64,000 nucleotides of DNA from Istiophorus platypterus (Eukaryota > Chordata > Actinopteri > Istiophoriformes > Istiophoridae). Position 1 is the stretch's first letter. Each line of letters begins with the position of its first letter. Positions 42,000 through 55,000 of this stretch are shown here, piece after piece. The translations under genes and the position numbers were made by a program. The stretch is from positions 986,829 to 1,050,828 of the forward strand of contig CM029121.1 in the NCBI GenBank assembly GCA_016859345.1. The letters run 5' to 3'. The notes beneath the pieces were generated by a model, which saw only the letters and a program-made list of their open reading frames with translations, ran no database searches and was not told where the DNA came from.

Positions 42000-44900
42000 C
42001 CCCATTGGCAGCTTGGCTTGCTTACTTCCCCTGTCTGTTTAATAGCACAATATAGAGAGCCTGATCAGAATGCTGGGCAGGCCAGGAACAGGCCCCTGGC
42101 AAAATGGAGGTATGTAATGAAAGTAGACCTTTGAAAAGATGATGGCCCAGTAGAGTATTTCTGAGGGCGCTTGAGTGAGAGACAATAGAACATTTGTATG
42201 TATGTGCTTATGAAAATAAATGCACAGATAGACTAGATATACAACACGTAAGGCCAACATTTGGTCCAGTAGTTGTCCCGTTGTGCCTTACCTTCACTTT
42301 TTTGAATAGTTATGAGGAACCATCAGATCCAACAAACAAGTTACAATTCAAATCTATTCAACAGTTAAGGTTTTCATGCCCTTATAACAATTACAAGGGA
42401 TTTTCTCAGAGAGGTGCTCACAGAGGTGGAGCTGGATCTTTGCAGTGTGCATGACTTATAGGGAGCCGGAGCATGCGGCCGCTGACCCTTGATTTGGTGA
42501 TGAGTGCAAAGATCTGTCTCAGGATAACAAGGTGGACCCTCAAAAGGGTTGGCCCATAGAAAAGCCCATTGGAGAGCAGAGCACATACAAAATAGAAGGT
42601 GCCAATGGACAACAATTGGCTTCCAAATTAGCTGTGTTATGTTGCATTCAAGTGATCTTCGTATGGTCCCATTTTCAAAGCTGATGATTCAGTCTTCTGA
42701 CTGGTGTGGTCACATGCATTTAAGTCGGAATGTGGAATTAACATGGATGCTACAAAGAAGATGTGATATATTGTATTTCTTTTGGGAATTTTATTGGATT
42801 TTATTGCTTAAACAACCCATTCATAGATGTTTCCAGATTTTTGTAACAATGAAGAGCAAAGGAAACTGATCAGGTGGGTCCCAACATATGAATAATATAA
42901 AACATATGAAAGTTTAAAAAAAAAGAAAAAAAACATCTGTCTTTGCTCAAAAGTATGGCACTTCCATGAACGGACATGCAGCTTACAAGTGACAAATTAT
43001 AACATTTGCCTAGTTCACATTAAAAGATAATATTTAGAGCAGACTTTTTAATATGTTAATTGGTTCACAAGTCATAGATGTTGAATAGAGATATTAATGC
43101 TGATATTAGGGCCTGTCTTATTAAGACAAATGGAATATGTGGACTTCAACTAATTCTACATCTCTCATATTCAGTGTCCTGATCCAATGCATTTTTATTT
43201 TTTATTTTTTTTTTAGGAATGCAATCACCTTCTATCTCAATATCCCACCATACGTGCTAAAAGCATCACTGGATGGCGATTGATGATGGAGATGGATGAA
43301 AAACACTCCAACAACACCCGCTAAAGCACCCCTAAGTGAGAGTGTTGCTCTAACAATAGTTGACCAGCAGCTGACTGATAAGTCATGGCAGAGTGTTGGT
43401 GGATGCCAGAAGTTTAAGTTGAGGGAGCTAAGGAATATTCAGGACATCAATGTGGGCGTGATGGTGAATATCATTGTCTCGTGTGCATTGAACTGGCAGA
43501 GGAGGCATGTAACGAGCATCCACAAGGATGTCTAGGGCATGAGGATGACAATCAGTACATGACTGTATATTGAGAGTAATAGCTTGTGGCTAGCTGTGAG
43601 AATGCTGCAATAATGAGAGGTTCTCAGAATTCTGAGACACCCACAGCCTGTTCAGATCCATTTCTTCTTGTCACGACAGAGTTTTCTTTGTGAATGGGGA
43701 GAGTCGTGATGGGGATATCATTGAAATGGAAAAGAACTAGGACAGTACTGCAGATTATGTGCAGCTGCAAACCTCATCCTATGAATGAGATGTAGGAGTT
43801 TAGTGATATATGGAGCTATTACATCCACATTAAGGCAGCAACTCTAGAAAATCAAAATATCTTCTCTGAACAATATTTAGTCAAAAATCAAATGGTGTGT
43901 TGAGACTAGCTTTATGAACCAAATTCCTCAAGCTGCATAGTCATGTTTTGTATATAAGACTGAAGTTTCACGTTAGGTAAATAGCAGTAAAAATCAGAAG
44001 TTTCCGAGCAGTATTGCCTCAAGTATATCTGTAATAAATGTTAAGTTTTTGCAGTCTCAATTTTGTTCATTTACTATTTAGCACTATTTTAAGCCATAAT
44101 GTGCTGTATATAGCAGGATACCAACTGACCTCAGGTGAAATTGTTTAGTGTATCTAAAAAGCCTGTGATGCTTCTAACAACAAGCTATTTTACAGATTTC
44201 TCTGGACAGCAGTCAAAAAACCTGGGCAGGCAACTAACAGAAATATCTCAATACATTTACTCAAACTCTGTGGTTAATAACAGTATTTTGACTTACTTTC
44301 ACTTTGCTTGAGTATATTTGATATTCAACTTAAATAAACATAAAATATATAACAAACTGTTTTCTGTAAATCTGTTTTCTTTTGAAAAATGGAATTACTG
44401 TTTACGTTTCTTTTAGCCATAGTATCACTGCTCATCAGTGAATGACTGCATCATGTGACCAGACAGGCCCTCTTTTGTTGGAGGAATTCATTGTGCTTTC
44501 TTTGGCTTGCTGCTTCTTCTTCTTTGAGAGAATCCAGTAGTTCTCTCTCTCACTCCTTCCTCTTTCACATGGGTGGCAAATGAAGCGGAGAAGGAAGTGC
44601 TGTCATCATCAGTGGCATCATTAATCTACTGTTGACTACTCTCCCCTCTGTTAGCCCTCTCACCAAGGCCTCAAGTGTTATAATCACAACACTTTTCGTA
44701 GTTCATAAATCTACATCATGATGCTCTCCAGTTAGCTCATTAATTTCATGATAAAAGTGAAACCTCTTCCTTTTGATTTGTTGTTAATTTTGACTTTTAA
44801 AGCCATCTAATAATAACACTTTTTTTTTCCTTTTGCATGGTCAAATCTTTTATGGAACTGGTTAGTCATCCTTGCCCAGAAATTTGGCCTACAACAAAAC

Positions 44901-45030
44901 AAAAATAAGATCAGCAAACAGGTGCATGCTTCCCTTACCAATCATAACTATACCCAGTTAATCCATACGTGTCCAAAACCTCACACAGCAAAATCAGCTA
45001 TATCTAAAAGATTAGGAGTTGGAACCATAC
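42000..45030. other. Intergenic DNA between gan and cmip
   Basis: Several short open frames (for example 42549-42869 and 43296-43535) but no recognisable protein, RNA or transposon. GC content is modestly raised up to about 42600. Confidence 0.4.
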
Positions 45031-45036
45031 ATGTCT

Positions 45037-45062
45037 TCAATTTAATTCAATTCAATTCAAAG
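45037..45062 (-). repeat. AATTC-rich short tandem repeat
   Basis: 'atttaattcaattcaattca' on the plus strand, i.e. a TTGAATTGAATT tail on the minus strand. This is the usual 3' tail of the fish repeat found at 33520-33800, but the body is not present next to it. Confidence 0.6.
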
Positions 45063-45884
45063 GGGCATAAGATAAAGAAAATAACACAAACATACATAAA
45101 GATACATAAAGAGAAAAGCTTAAGAAGAACTTAAAAACCATAGACTTGCAGTTAAAACAACACACATAAAAATCGAATCTAAGATTACAGAGTTGAACTG
45201 TTGAACTTGGTGGTTCCTTTTAATTTAAATTTACATGCTGCTGATTGTACCGAGGCAGTCTGGAGAGGGACACTGGCATGCTCAGATGTTGTTGCAGATG
45301 CTGTGCTTGCAAGTGGGGCAGAGGAAATCTCCAAAGAGGCACATCCAAGCAATATTGGGTTCAATTTAAATTTTAGAGCTTCATCTACATGAAGCATGTG
45401 ACCCCTCTCTCTTTGGTATAACCTCTGGGTGATGGGTTGGCTGAGACCAGCATCCCAGTAAAGATTAATGTAGTCATCCCAATAATTTGAGTATAGTAAT
45501 TCTGAATGAACTACCTAGCTGTTGTAAATAAACTCAGCAACACAGAAACTAGCTTCTCCTTTGTGTGCTTAGCTAAACAAGGCTAAACATGCTACCTATG
45601 CTGGCTGACTACAGGCAGGGTTGTGAGCTTGGCTTACTACTCAGCATCAAAGGGAAGGATGGCTGCAGCTGATGTTAGCTGGTTAATTTATAGTTACCTC
45701 TGCTGTGATTTGATTTTAAACAGCTAAAAAAAATGAATGCGAAATGTAGATAAAAGCTAATGATGGAGTTTGAGTTTGTGTTGCCTTTATCCTATGATGA
45801 AACATTTCTATCCTGATGGAAGTGGTCTCTTCCAGGATGCGATGCCCCCCACCACCATTCTAAGTTTAATACCCTATAGTGACA

Positions 45885-46325
45885 AGGTGAAAACAGTGTT
45901 TTGAAATTTTTGTCAATTTATTAAAAAAAAGGAAAAACTGAAGTATTACATCAATATAAATAACTAGACCTTTATCTACAACACTTAAATCTAGCCCAGG
46001 CATCTCCCATTTCTCTTGATCATCTTTAAGATCTTTCACCTTGATTGGAGTCCAACTGCAGTAAATTCAACAGATTGGATGATTTGGAAAAATGCACACC
46101 TGCTGATATAAGGTCTTGCTGACAAAATGGGGCAATCAGAGGAGAAGAGCCTTGGTAAGAGAGGTGACCAGGCACCTGATGGTCACTCTGGCTGAGCTCT
46201 GGAGATCCTGTATGGAGATGGGAGAATCTCCAGAAGGAAAACCATCGCTGCAACATTCCACTGATCCGGGCTTTATGCCAGAGTGGCCAGAAAAAGCCTC
46301 TCCTCAGTGAATGACACATAAAGTG
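45885..46325 (+). mobile_element. Tc1-like transposon remnant
   Basis: The left part matches familiar Tc1 5' text: 'ttttgtcaatttattaaaaa', 'accttgattggagtccaact', 'atgatttggaaaaatgcaca' and 'cctgctgatataaggtc'. The right part encodes a degenerate transposase: RRRALVREVTRHLMVTLAEL, then CMEMGE and, in another frame, HSTDPGFMPEWPEKASP. The internal sequence is deleted and broken. Confidence 0.8.
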
Positions 46326-46329
46326 TGTT

Positions 46330-46950
46330 CAGAGAGAACACAAAGCAGATTTTAGGCACAGCAAAATTGCATGAAAAGGCAATGAAAAGACACGTCTTTT
46401 CCAGTTACTTTATTGTGAATTTTCCAGGTTAGTGAGTTTAAATTCTATACTTAAAATTTAAACATAGTGGGCATTTTATGAACCATTTCCAGTATTTTAG
46501 AGTTAATGTTTAAATTTGACTACACTTAGGTAAACAAAATAATAGCTTAAGTAAATAATGTTCCTCCTTGCCCCAGTTAGCCTTCATTTTACATAAATAA
46601 AATTTACACTGTGACCTAACTGAACAGTAAACTAAATAAATCATTTAAATATGAAAAAGGGAAAAAAGTTTGAGCAATCAAAAAATCCTATAGACATTTT
46701 CGTCTGTTCGGGGTGGGTTGGGGGGGGGGGTGACATCCATTATTCTGAAATGATTTGTGGTAGATCAGCAATTTTATTATCAACATGTTTCTTCGAAGAA
46801 ACGTGTTGGTTTCAATATCTTGTCTGATTTGATAATAATTGCCAATGATACTGGATATTAAAGGTAATTCAGATTAAAGGTCAGTTAACTTTGGATGACA
46901 TCACGTTCCCGTGTCTTCCTTCTTAATAAACTTACTCATGTTAATATATC
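46330..46950. other. Intergenic DNA upstream of the cmip promoter
   Basis: AT-rich except for a G-run of about 10-12 bases near 46720. No feature recognised. Confidence 0.45.
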
Positions 46951-46989
46951 GACGCCTTCTCACTTAGCGTTCACTTCATTGCTCAACTG

Positions 46990-47782
46990 GAAAAAGGTGG
47001 ATGTCGGCAAGCTGCATCATTTCCATTGAAAGAGAAAAAAGGAGGTGGACTCACTCGAGGTCCCTGCGCCGTCCTCCATGCTTCTGCGCGCAGAAGGGGG
47101 GGTGAGCGCGCCCTCGACAGACAGTCAAGCGCAAAAGACACACGGCTCATCCGCTCGCCTCCCCATTGACGTCAGTCCGGTATCACATGAACGAGCAGGG
47201 ACCAATCGGCACGGCGCTGCTGTAGAGTGCTGGCTCTTCTACACCAAGATAGGGGAAAAGACTGAATAAAAGGAAACCGTGCCAGTGAGCCCGTAATGAC
47301 CACAAAAGCCCACGGAGGAGTCTAGCGCCGCCGCCATTGGATATTTCGCCCATTTCCTCTTTATTCCTCGCGGTGGATTATTCCGTTTGGCATCGGGGTG
47401 GACGGAATGGATAAGGCCATGGCCCTAACATATTGAATAGCTCTTTGGTGGTGGAGGGGGAGGCGAGACGCGCACCGTGGGGACAATTCATGGGGCATTG
47501 TGCGGGTAGGAAAATGGTGGATTATTTGCACTGTGTCATAAAAACCTTACCACGTCTGGATATCCTGCCATAAGACACGGTTTGGTGGCGTCTCTGCGCC
47601 TGTCTTGGCCTTGTCTACTGTAACTGAGGTCGTGTTATAGCGGTTGGGTAGGTAGGTTCCCCCCTACAGCTCAATCCGAAAGACCTTATCCATTTCTATT
47701 CTTTATATGTAGGATACCTGCATCGTCCACCCCCATCTCTCAAACTTACATTTGGAAACAATAAACTGTGGGATTACTGATA
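46990..47782 (+). promoter_or_regulatory. cmip promoter and 5' leader
   Basis: GC-rich block in AT-rich surroundings. It contains a perfect CRE palindrome TGACGTCA at 47167-47174, a TCACATGA word at about 47183, and a GCCGCCATTGG word at 47330-47340 (YY1-like plus inverted CCAAT). A TGCGCGCA word lies at about 47083. Several ATGs lie upstream of the coding start. The transcription start cannot be fixed from sequence alone. Confidence 0.55.
47490..47573 (+). other. Upstream ORF in the cmip leader
   Basis: 27 codons from ATGGGGCATTGTGCG to TAA, containing a second in-frame ATG. A shorter 9-codon uORF starts at about 47407. Both precede the main ATG. Their inclusion in the mRNA depends on the unknown transcription start. 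Confidence 0.35.
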
Positions 47783-48109
47783 ATGGATTTCAACAGCGGC
47801 AGCGGCGGCGGTGGTGGAAACGAGCTGCACAACAACCAGTTTTATCAGTGCGAGGAGAACAAGCCTCTGCTGGGGGAGATGTCGGAAGGCAATAATAACA
47901 CCAAGCTGGGCGCAGGGCCGTGCAAGAGGTCCCTGCACCACTGCAGTAGCAGCGGGATGCGATACAAGCTGCTTCACGAGGGGGACATCCAGGTTTGCGT
48001 GGTAAAGCACCCCCGCTCCTTCCTCAGCAAGATCCTTACCTCCAAGTTCCTGCGGAGGTGGGAGCCGCACCACCTCACGCTCACAGACAGCAGCCTGACC
48101 TCGGCCACC
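47783..48109 (+). CDS. cmip: C-Maf-inducing protein, first coding exon (partial gene)
   Basis: 109 codons from ATG at 47783 to a donor ACC|gtgagt. The N-terminus MDFNSGSGGGGGN resembles the Gly-rich start of human CMIP. EENKPLLG (25-31 region), GMRYKLLHEGDIQVCVVKHP (58-77) and SFLSKILTSKFLRRWEPHHL (79-98) match human CMIP almost residue for residue and lead into the PH domain. CMIP is a signalling adaptor (PH domain plus leucine-rich repeats) named for induction of c-Maf; human CMIP is about 770 residues, so most of the gene lies beyond the window. The start was chosen at MDF because the upstream in-frame codons lack an ATG. Neighbouring gan upstream on the same strand agrees with human 16q23 order. 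Confidence 0.95.
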
Positions 48110-49660
48110 GTGAGTTGCTTTCTAGCCTCCTGTGTGTGTGTGTGTGTGCGTGAGAGAGGGGGGGGCTATATAATGCTGCGTTTCACATTCCACAGGCAGC
48201 TTTGGTGTTTGTCTTTTCTTGTCTGGACGCAGCAGACGCGCACTGAGATTACGCACACTCTGTTGTTGACGCAGTTTACAAGAAGGCAGCGTGTCACAGC
48301 TTTCACGGCCCGTTCTGCTGATAATGTTGGCAGCGTTGTTGCTGTGGCTTACGACCGTCTACCCCCAACCACTCCCCCGCCCAAGCATCATCCACCCACG
48401 CATCACTTCCTTTTGCAATACAACTTGACATACCTGTGACCTATAGCCCTCTGATTCACTCACAGGGTTGTAGAGGACGCAGGAGGTCCCTTGATAAGGA
48501 GGTCCCTGAAGTATGTGTACTTCTGTGTGTCTGTATGTGTCTCTTATGGGTAATTATTTGGCTCACAAGGTTATGAGCAAGTTCAAACTCTAAAACTAAC
48601 TATTAACAACCGGAATCTTAATCGTAATTGGCCTTTGGGAAAAAAAAACCATCAGAAGAAGGTTCAAGGGGCCAGTTAATGTGTGACAGGAAACCAGTTG
48701 AGAATGGCTACTGCAGCAGCCCGCATCCCCATAATAATCTGATGTCTATTTGTTGCTTCCTGCCTGTTAAACAGAAGGGATGCAGAATGGAAAGGATGCT
48801 CTGAAAATGGGCCATCTTCAATAATTTTGGTATGGTGTGGGTGAGTACATAGAGGATATTTCCTATTTGGCTGATGTGGCAATTGGGGTCCTCTTGATCA
48901 GCTGTGTCATCAGGTCTATATGTCAGCATGAATATTACGCATAGATAGCTTAACCGATTTTAGAGTGATTGAAGAGGAGCTCGACTCAGCATCAAAACAG
49001 TGGCCAAACTGAAAACATATATTTTCAGGAAATCAGGATTTATTTTTCCCTTAATGTACAATATGATCATTATTTTCTACCCTAACACATAAACTATATA
49101 CATGCACCAGCCGGGACATAGACACTGTGATCGACCACAGCATTAACTAGTTTTAATTTTAATGTTAATTAATGTAATTCAGCCAAAACCTCAAAGCCTG
49201 TACTGGTTTTAATGTTGTTAATGCTGTGGCTGATTGGTTTACATGTCTATGGTAGTTGATTGTAATCAATCGTAATTTTTACTAATTCAGCAGGATAATG
49301 CTGATATAATAAATGCCTTTATTTCCCCTTCTGTTATCATCAACACTTCTGACATTTTAAACAAAACCAGGCCCATTGTTTTATCAACACACCTTGGTTG
49401 GAGGCTTTTTGGATGTCTATTACACCCACACCAGAGGAGTGTGTTGAATAGCCTCCTGCAATGTGCAATGTCTTGGAGACTGTTCTTATTGCTAGGGTTG
49501 GGGATATCATGAAAGGTTATCCCACCTGAACTCAGTTTACTTGCGTGTTTACAGGGGCTTTATGCCTTTTTTTAGTGCACTGTAAATCTCAATAATTTCA
49601 GCTGAATTAAATGTACTCATCACTACATGCTTGTTTACATTAGCTTGTTGTTGTGAGTGT

Positions 49661-50111
49661 CTTCTTCTTTTTCTTTCGGCTTTTCCCTTTAGGGGTCGCC
49701 ACAGCGAATCAGTGTCCTCCATCTAACCCTGTCTTCTGCGTCCTCTTCACTCACACCAACTACCTTCATGTCCTCTTTCACTACATCCATAAACCTCCTC
49801 TTTGGTCTTCCTCTAGGCCTCCTGCCTGGCAGTTCAAAACTCAGTATCCTTCTACCAATATAATCACTATCTCTTCTCAGTACATGTCCAAACCATCTCA
49901 GTCTGGCCTCTCTGACTTTATCTCCTAAACCTCTAACATGTGCTGTCCCTCTGATGTACTCATTCCTGATCCTATCCATCCTGGTCACTCCCAGAGAGAA
50001 CCTCAACATCTTCATCTCTGCTACCTCCAGCTCTGCCTCCTGTCTTTTCCTCAGTGGCACTGTCTCTAGACCAAACAGCATCGCTGGTCTCACCACAGTT
50101 TTGTACACCTT
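49661..50111 (-). mobile_element. 5'-truncated RTE-like LINE insertion
   Basis: The minus-strand frame encodes the C-terminal end of an RTE-type reverse transcriptase: KVYKTVVRPAMLFGLETV, then EVAEMKMLRFSLGVTR and ARLRWFGHVLRRDS, to IRCGDP and stop. A short 3' tail follows (cccctaaagggaaaagccga plus aagaaaaagaag). It is flanked by the 16-bp direct repeat TTGTTGTTGTGAGTGT at 49645-49660 and 50112-50127, a target-site duplication. The frame is intact over about 140 codons, so the insertion is young. It lacks everything upstream and cannot move by itself. Confidence 0.88.
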
Positions 50112-51859
50112 TTGTTGTTGTGAGTGTAATAGGATGATATAATTTAATGATGCACTTAAAGGATATGTATTGTGACTCAATGACTCTATGAAACATGCTT
50201 GGGTAGATAACACTTGATCATGAAGCACTGTGTCATTGTTGCTTCCTCTCGGTGACCAAATAATATGGTAAATACGTCGACCTTGTGAATCTACACTGTT
50301 TACTTAAAAAGAACAAATGTTGTTTTTGGATTCTTCCAACAAACCGTTAGGAACCTAATTCATGTATTCACGCCCTGTTGTTCATTGTCTCTTGTTTTTC
50401 ATGTAAGTTGGTTAGCATACATGGCTCATGATCAAACCCTGATGGCTGATTCCTTGCTTATAGTTCCTCTTTGTGAACACACATTACAAGCTCAGTTTTA
50501 CTGCTGACTTTTGGCCTTGCCATCCCCTTCTGATCTATTGTATGTTGTCTGACCTGTTCATTACAGCACATTGCTTTGCAATAAAACTTACCTATTAGCT
50601 TTATTACTAACGGGATACTATTTTAGGCTAAATAAGTTGGCTGCATGCAAACATTTACTTAGGAACAGTGTTGAGTGATAGCTTCAATATTCCAACTTGA
50701 TTATACACCAAACATTTATCTAGTGTCCAACAAGAGAGCCAGCTAAAAGCAAGAAGGCACAATAAATGACCCAAGTGTATCCCTTTTTGTCACTGAGACA
50801 CAAGGAGCTTTATATTTCAGTCTACTGACTCCCTTGAATTGGTCAGGCAGGAATATTTGAGATGGAGATAGATTATTGGAATTGGTTAAGTGTTTTCACA
50901 AGACACTAGTGATAGGAATGGCAAAATGTTAACACTTAATGTTCACAAGCTAAATTTGTGGGGCCACACTCTTTGTAATTCCTAACAGGTTTGCAAGGCT
51001 GTCCTATTCCTTATGTTTCTCCAAAAGTGATCCAGAAATGAAAAAAAAAGTCCAAAAATGGCATTGTAAGTGTATCATTCAGTGTGCTGTGAGCATCATC
51101 AAGCATCTGTGATTCTTCATTGATTATGGCTAGTAAGAAACGGGTTCAGCCTGCGAGCTTCAGCCAGTAAATAGTAGCCCTCAGTGACATCTAGGAAAAA
51201 CTTATTTCTGCATCTCTTGAGACAGAATTCATGGAAGCTGTCTTTCCTTCTTGGCCTTAAACGTTCACGGCTGTGGTCTGTTTGTATTGCCACTCCAGGA
51301 ATTTCTCCTGTTTGAAACTTATTTTTCACACTTTGTGCCTCATCTGGTTGGTGGATGGCTACCAGACACCAAGTATTACAAGTTACTAATGTAAAAGCTT
51401 TCATGTAATGGATGTCAGTTGAATCACTTTTGACTTGCATAAGAATGTTGATTGATGGACAACAGTCTAATGCATGTCAGCAAATAAGCCATATGTTCTC
51501 TGTCTATTAGGCTTATGATGTTAATTTTTTTGTTGATCCTGTAAATGAGGTGGTAATTAATAAGGTTTTAGTTAGTAGTGGTATGGTTCTGGACTGATAT
51601 GTATTGAGAGGTTTTTGTTTACCCTATTTACATAAATGATGGGAAAGAATATCAGAAACATCTTGAAATGCAGTGCACAAGTGTGCCTACTATGATGGCC
51701 ACTGTTTATAAACATTTATTTATATGAAAATGGAGATGACTATTGTGTCAAAAATGTAATCTTTCAGTCTTATCATTCCATGTCGAACCCAGGAATTATG
51801 TCCTTACTGTTTTAGACAATTCTGCACATTAGGTTTAGGTCCATTGTCAACATTCAGTA

Positions 51860-52090
51860 AGCGGAGAGTAGTATGTCCTTTAAGTAGCATGGTGGATAGT
51901 AGGTGGACATCCAGGTTTGTAGCACATCAGACTTTCATTTAGAAGAAAGGGGTTCGTATCCCGTCATAAATCTGCAATTGATATGCCTTTTTAATAAATG
52001 TAATCAGTCTTTCCCTAACCATTAGCTACCTAACCCTAACCATACCTTAACTATATTTTGTTATAACCACACATGCTTAACCTTAATTGT
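51860..52090 (+). repeat. SINE-like dispersed repeat with CTAACC-rich tail
   Basis: Contains 'catggtggatagtaggtgga' and 'aggggttcgtatcccgtc', which resembles a tRNA B-box. About 70 nt on come 'ccctaaccattagctaccta', 'accctaaccataccttaac' and similar units. The tail resembles 36370-36550. A tRNA-derived origin is an inference. Confidence 0.45.
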
Positions 52091-55000
52091 ACTCTTGTTG
52101 CCATGCACAGATTCTGTAGAAAGTAAGAATTTTACAAACAGTGGCAAAAACATTTGTTTTAAAAGTGTTTTTGTACAATATATATATCCTTATATGGCAA
52201 TTCAGGTGTACCTGAGAGAATGTTAATTCTTGACCATGAAAACAGTACCAAAAAATAAATAAATATCTCATGGTCCATTTACAAACTCTTTCCACTTCCA
52301 GAAGAAGCTAGTACATTTACCTTGAATTAAGATTTCACGTCAAACTTCTGTGCATATGAGAACCCTACCTTGAAGACATTCTGCAAATTGAACTTTGCTG
52401 CCTCATACTATATAGTCCTTCTCAAGCTGTGTCTCCAAGGATCTCTGCATGCTTATTGTAGGCGCTTTATTGTTCTTGCTTCAAAGAACCTAATGCAACA
52501 GCCGCTTTCTAGCCGGGACTTGCTGACATCTCATAAATCATCCTGTAGAAACCCTCAAGAGACTAATGGAAATGTTGTTCTGATAGATTACAATGTACCT
52601 TAATGCTTTTAAGCCATCACTAGACTACCTTTAGCAATTCACATTTTGTCAGCATGCTAGAAAATATGAACACTACTCAGAATGTTGTAATTTAGTATAA
52701 GCTATCCTTTAGTGTACCTTAGTCTGCCTTGGATTTATAGCAGGAAACTGAATCTGTATAGACCCTGGTTGTTGAAGTTATGACGCTAGTGCAAATTCTT
52801 TTGTTTTGAAAATTTCTCTAGAAATTCTCTTGACTTGAATATTTACATGTGTGATTGGTGACACCAAATATACAGTGCTCATGTGTAAGTTAGCTTGTCA
52901 AAGATATCACATATTATTTGCTCTGTCAAAGGCTGAAATATGAGGAAGAGGATTATATTCAGGGTGAAGCATGAATGTGCATTTCCTGAGTGGAGTTTTT
53001 GTGCTCGGTGTCGAACAGAGCGATTATGTGGGCAGAAGAACAATGCTGACCCATTTGCTCTGCTCTCTTACAGAGAGAATACTTCCAACAAGGAAGCAAA
53101 GAGCATTGACTCCACCATCCCCACGCACAGCAAATAATTGAGATGACTGTGAGAAAAGAGCTTTGTGAAACTGAGCATGGCTGCCAAGTGGGTTTCATTA
53201 GTTCCGAAAACAAAAATAAAGTAAAAGCAAGGTTCATTAAAAAACTTAAATCCAGCTATATTATTTTGTCTTATATTGAGAGTTGTATGGAAAATTAAAT
53301 TAAGTCAGTATTAAATTCAGTTTTTAATTTGTTTGATTTTCACCCATTTAAATAGTAATTAATTTTTGAATGCATGCTGCTTTATTCTCCATAAATTAGT
53401 GTGTTTTCTTTATATATATATATGTAAGAATAGTCACTGGGAAACAGGAGAGAGTTGTGACTCACTTTTCTTTCCTTTGACAGACCTGCCTGCCATGTCT
53501 GTAGTCAGAAACCTAACCTACATCACATTTGCGTAAGAAGGGCGCTAGTGCAAGCAAGCACTTCCTGTGTTGCGCCGCACTCACAAAAGATCTGAGATGA
53601 AAGGAATCTAGCTGCACTGTGAGCATGAGTGGCTCATTATAGGTAGCAAGGCGAGAGACGGGAGCCTTTTAAAACTCATTTAGAAAGGCTTGAGTGTCTT
53701 CTGGTTACTTATGGGGTTGGAGGAGTCCAGTGATTATGTAAGAAGCTTGGCTGGGCCCTGTTTCTAGGCCACATCACCAATTTATTTTAATGATCATACT
53801 TTTTTAGTTAGGGTTTGTCTTATCCTTAGTTTGTCACATCCAACATTTTATTTGGCAATAAAATGTTCTGCAGCAAAAGAGCAGTTGGTTATCTTATAAG
53901 TATATTGGTTTTACGATGCTAGTCTTATTTTCCTGCCGTGAACCACTAAGTAAATTCGCTTGGCTTCAGAAGTCCTAAATATAACAGGTCATTCACTGAG
54001 GTGTATGTGTGTGTTTCTGTCTGTCTCTCTGTCTAAGACCACAGTGGGTTATAGGAAGGGGCTGACTTTTTTCCCTTTTCCCATGTCTTCAGTCTTGCAC
54101 ATAGCCATCTATATGAGCATTATCAGTTACTTTCTCAGTTTATGCCAAAAAATGGAAACCATCAGCAGGCCATATTAGGCAACACCTGTACACTCTTAAC
54201 ACCAGATGGTTTACTGCTGTATTTAAGCCCAATGTGTGTTAGCAGAGTGTCATCGGGTGGAGTGATCTATATTTTGTAGTAGAAAATACTAGTATAGATG
54301 AAATGATAACACAGAGTGAAACACATTTCATACGACATAAATTATTACGAATTTTTCTAGGATGTTCGGCTTAAGAGTATAGAATAAAGAAAAGTTGCTT
54401 ACAGTAATGCATCTTAGATGCATTTTTCAGCAGTTTAGCATCAACATGAGTTTTCAAAGGTATCTCTGAAGTTTCTACTGGTTTTCTACCTTGTACTGTG
54501 TCTATCATTACATATAAATTTGGTGTCTACATATGTAGAGAGCACTGTATTGTGATGACTATCTCACAAATTCTCATTCATGTTCTTGATTAACCCAGTG
54601 AACCTCAGGTATTGAAACAGACATGAACCATGAATTTGGGTATTAGGAGGAACAAGTTAGGCTTTCAGAATGCAAGTCATTGTAAACTGAACCTCTATAC
54701 ACATGCTAGCACCGTCCACTAAGACTCAAAAATAATGAGTGGCTTAAAGCAGGGGAGGTAACAGTTTCAACTTTACAGTGTATGGGAGTGACAACCAGGG
54801 TGTTTTTTTTCCTTTTCACTAACACAAGAAATTTCACAAAGTTGTTTTACACTTCACTACACTGCACAAAGAAGCTTTGAACAAAGTGAAGATAAAACTG
54901 ATCATAGGGGTCCCTGGTTTCATCATCACATTCTGCAAAACTACTCACATACTGCTCTGTATGTAAGTAGTTTACAACATCAGAACTGCCTAGTTGGAAC

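Noticed and set aside
47768..47782. Earlier in-frame start for cmip at 47768
   Set aside because: The codon is GTG, not ATG; the ATG at 47783 gives the MDF...Gly-rich start expected for CMIP.
48110..48439. Continuation of the cmip frame past 48109
   Set aside because: A strong gtgagt donor ends the exon where human CMIP also has a junction; the downstream translation is low-complexity and unlike CMIP.
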